A stretch of DNA of 39,784 nt from Bacteroidales bacterium (GTDB lineage Bacteria; Bacteroidota; Bacteroidia; Bacteroidales; UBA932), in contig JAGAKR010000024.1 in assembly GCA_017625535.1 (NCBI GenBank), positions 1-39,784 of the forward strand. Reading direction: 5' to 3'. Below the pieces are notes generated by a model. That model ran no database searches. It saw only the letters and a list, made by a program, of their open reading frames with translations, and was not told where the DNA came from. Both the position numbers and the translations under genes were made by a program. Of this stretch, positions 39,413-39,784 are shown piece after piece. Position 1 is the first letter of the stretch. Every line of letters starts with the position of its first letter.

Positions 39413-39420
39413 CAAAGATA
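39413..39420 (-). promoter_or_regulatory. Arginine operon promoter -7 box
   Basis: TATCTTTG on the minus strand, exact TANNTTTG. Predicted start falls at or just before the ATG of the leader peptide. No TTTG at 19-base spacing. Confidence 0.65.
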
Positions 39421-39500
39421 GCACTTTTTTCTTATAGGTGAATCTTTTTTTATATATAATATAAGTATAAATTTACATTTTGTGGTATATGCAGGTTTTT

Positions 39501-39531
39501 TTTGGCAGATAAGAAAAAGTTTCTACCTTTG
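39501..39531 (+). promoter_or_regulatory. rRNA operon promoter P1
   Basis: TTTG (39501-39504) and TACCTTTG (39524-39531) are separated by 19 bases, matching the full consensus of the phylum. AAGAAAAAGTT precedes the -7 box and GCGCTCCGCAAACGGGAAGG follows, a GC-rich start region as in growth-rate controlled promoters. Nearly identical to P2. Confidence 0.85.
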
Positions 39532-39604
39532 CGCTCCGCAAACGGGAAGGGCAGAGGGTTTTGCATTGGTGGAGAAAAATTTTTTCAAAAAAGTTAAGAA
39601 AAAA

Positions 39605-39635
39605 TTTGGAGGATAAGAAAAAGTTAGTACCTTTG
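39605..39635 (+). promoter_or_regulatory. rRNA operon promoter P2
   Basis: TTTG (39605-39608) and TACCTTTG (39628-39635), again 19 bases apart; GGATAAGAAAAAGTT and CAAACGGGAAGG are shared with P1, 104 bases upstream. Tandem strong promoters pointing to the window end indicate an rRNA operon. Confidence 0.85.
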
Positions 39636-39784
39636 CGGTCCCAAACGGGAAGGACGGTCAAAGCCGGTTCCTGAACGGGGTGGAAAAATAGAAAGTTCAT
39701 TGAAAATAATAGAAAGACAAGCAGCATAGTTTAGAGAACTATGATTTCAATATTTAATGTATTGAAAGAGCGTAATTCCTTTAG
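39636..39784 (+). other. rRNA operon leader (16S gene lies beyond the window)
   Basis: No ORF. It contains GTTCATTGAAAATAATAGAA, similar to boxA-containing leaders that precede 16S in this phylum, and a hairpin TTTCAATA/TATTGAAA near 39743-39765 that could belong to the processing stem. No 16S sequence is reached, so the assignment depends on promoters and leader only. Confidence 0.65.

Noticed and set aside
1-39784. CRISPR array or tRNA genes
   Set aside because: No regularly spaced repeats and no cloverleaf with a convincing anticodon arm were seen; the only tRNA-like structure is in ssrA.

Overview
The window is chromosomal DNA from a member of the Bacteroidota, most likely order Bacteroidales. 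Evidence: repeated promoter boxes of the TANNTTTG / TTTG type, the tmRNA tag GNNNYALAA, an N-succinylornithine-type transcarbamylase (argF') instead of argI/argF, a 30-residue AURKAIP1/COX24-like ribosomal protein, and outer-membrane/lipoprotein families typical of the phylum. Genus is not resolved.

Region 1 (1-9,530) is an AT-richer defence island. It starts inside a type I restriction-modification locus: the end of one hsdS, a tandem half-length hsdS, an Abi_C/HEPN-like gene and hsdR; hsdM must lie upstream of the window. Next come a leftward operon encoding an RloA-type AAA/ABC ATPase, an RloB-type Toprim protein and an 81-aa protein of unknown function, then a rightward trio: a small membrane protein split by an in-frame TAA, a TIR-like (DUF1863/ThsB-like) protein, and a one-TM protein with a beta-rich C-terminal domain. 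Two copies of a ~95-nt structured direct repeat, with base changes that preserve pairing, follow hsdR and the TIR trio and bracket this 4-kb module. A DUF3784 membrane protein closes the island, followed by hairpin-rich DNA up to the 3' end of ssrA, a classic island anchor site.

Region 2 (9,530-30,940) is core-like: ssrA, a LysE-family exporter, lnt, an M28 peptidase lipoprotein, a large outer-membrane beta-barrel protein, an SPFH protein with a ribbon-helix-helix partner, a PD-(D/E)XK nuclease-like gene next to a MITE-like inverted-repeat element, and a leftward run lon-ung-META lipoprotein-coaD-double thioredoxin-FAD/Fe-S oxidoreductase. Rightward HU, a 30-aa ribosomal protein and rng follow.

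Region 3 (30,919-39,420) is a single leftward eight-gene arginine operon: acyltransferase (argA-like)-argG-argC-argD-argF'-argB-argE/dapE-like-argH. It is preceded by a ~230-nt leader with a 29-codon ORF carrying four consecutive Arg codons and a downstream U-tract hairpin, i.e. a candidate transcription attenuator. Region 4 (39,480-39,784) holds two near-identical tandem promoters and a leader typical of an rRNA operon; 16S itself lies just beyond the window.

The most interesting items are the TIR/membrane trio with its internal stop, the rloAB operon beside a type I RM locus, the structured direct repeats, the arginine leader peptide, the tandem 11-bp operator-like repeats at the SPFH/RHH operon, and strong over-representation of the octamer TGTCGGGA.
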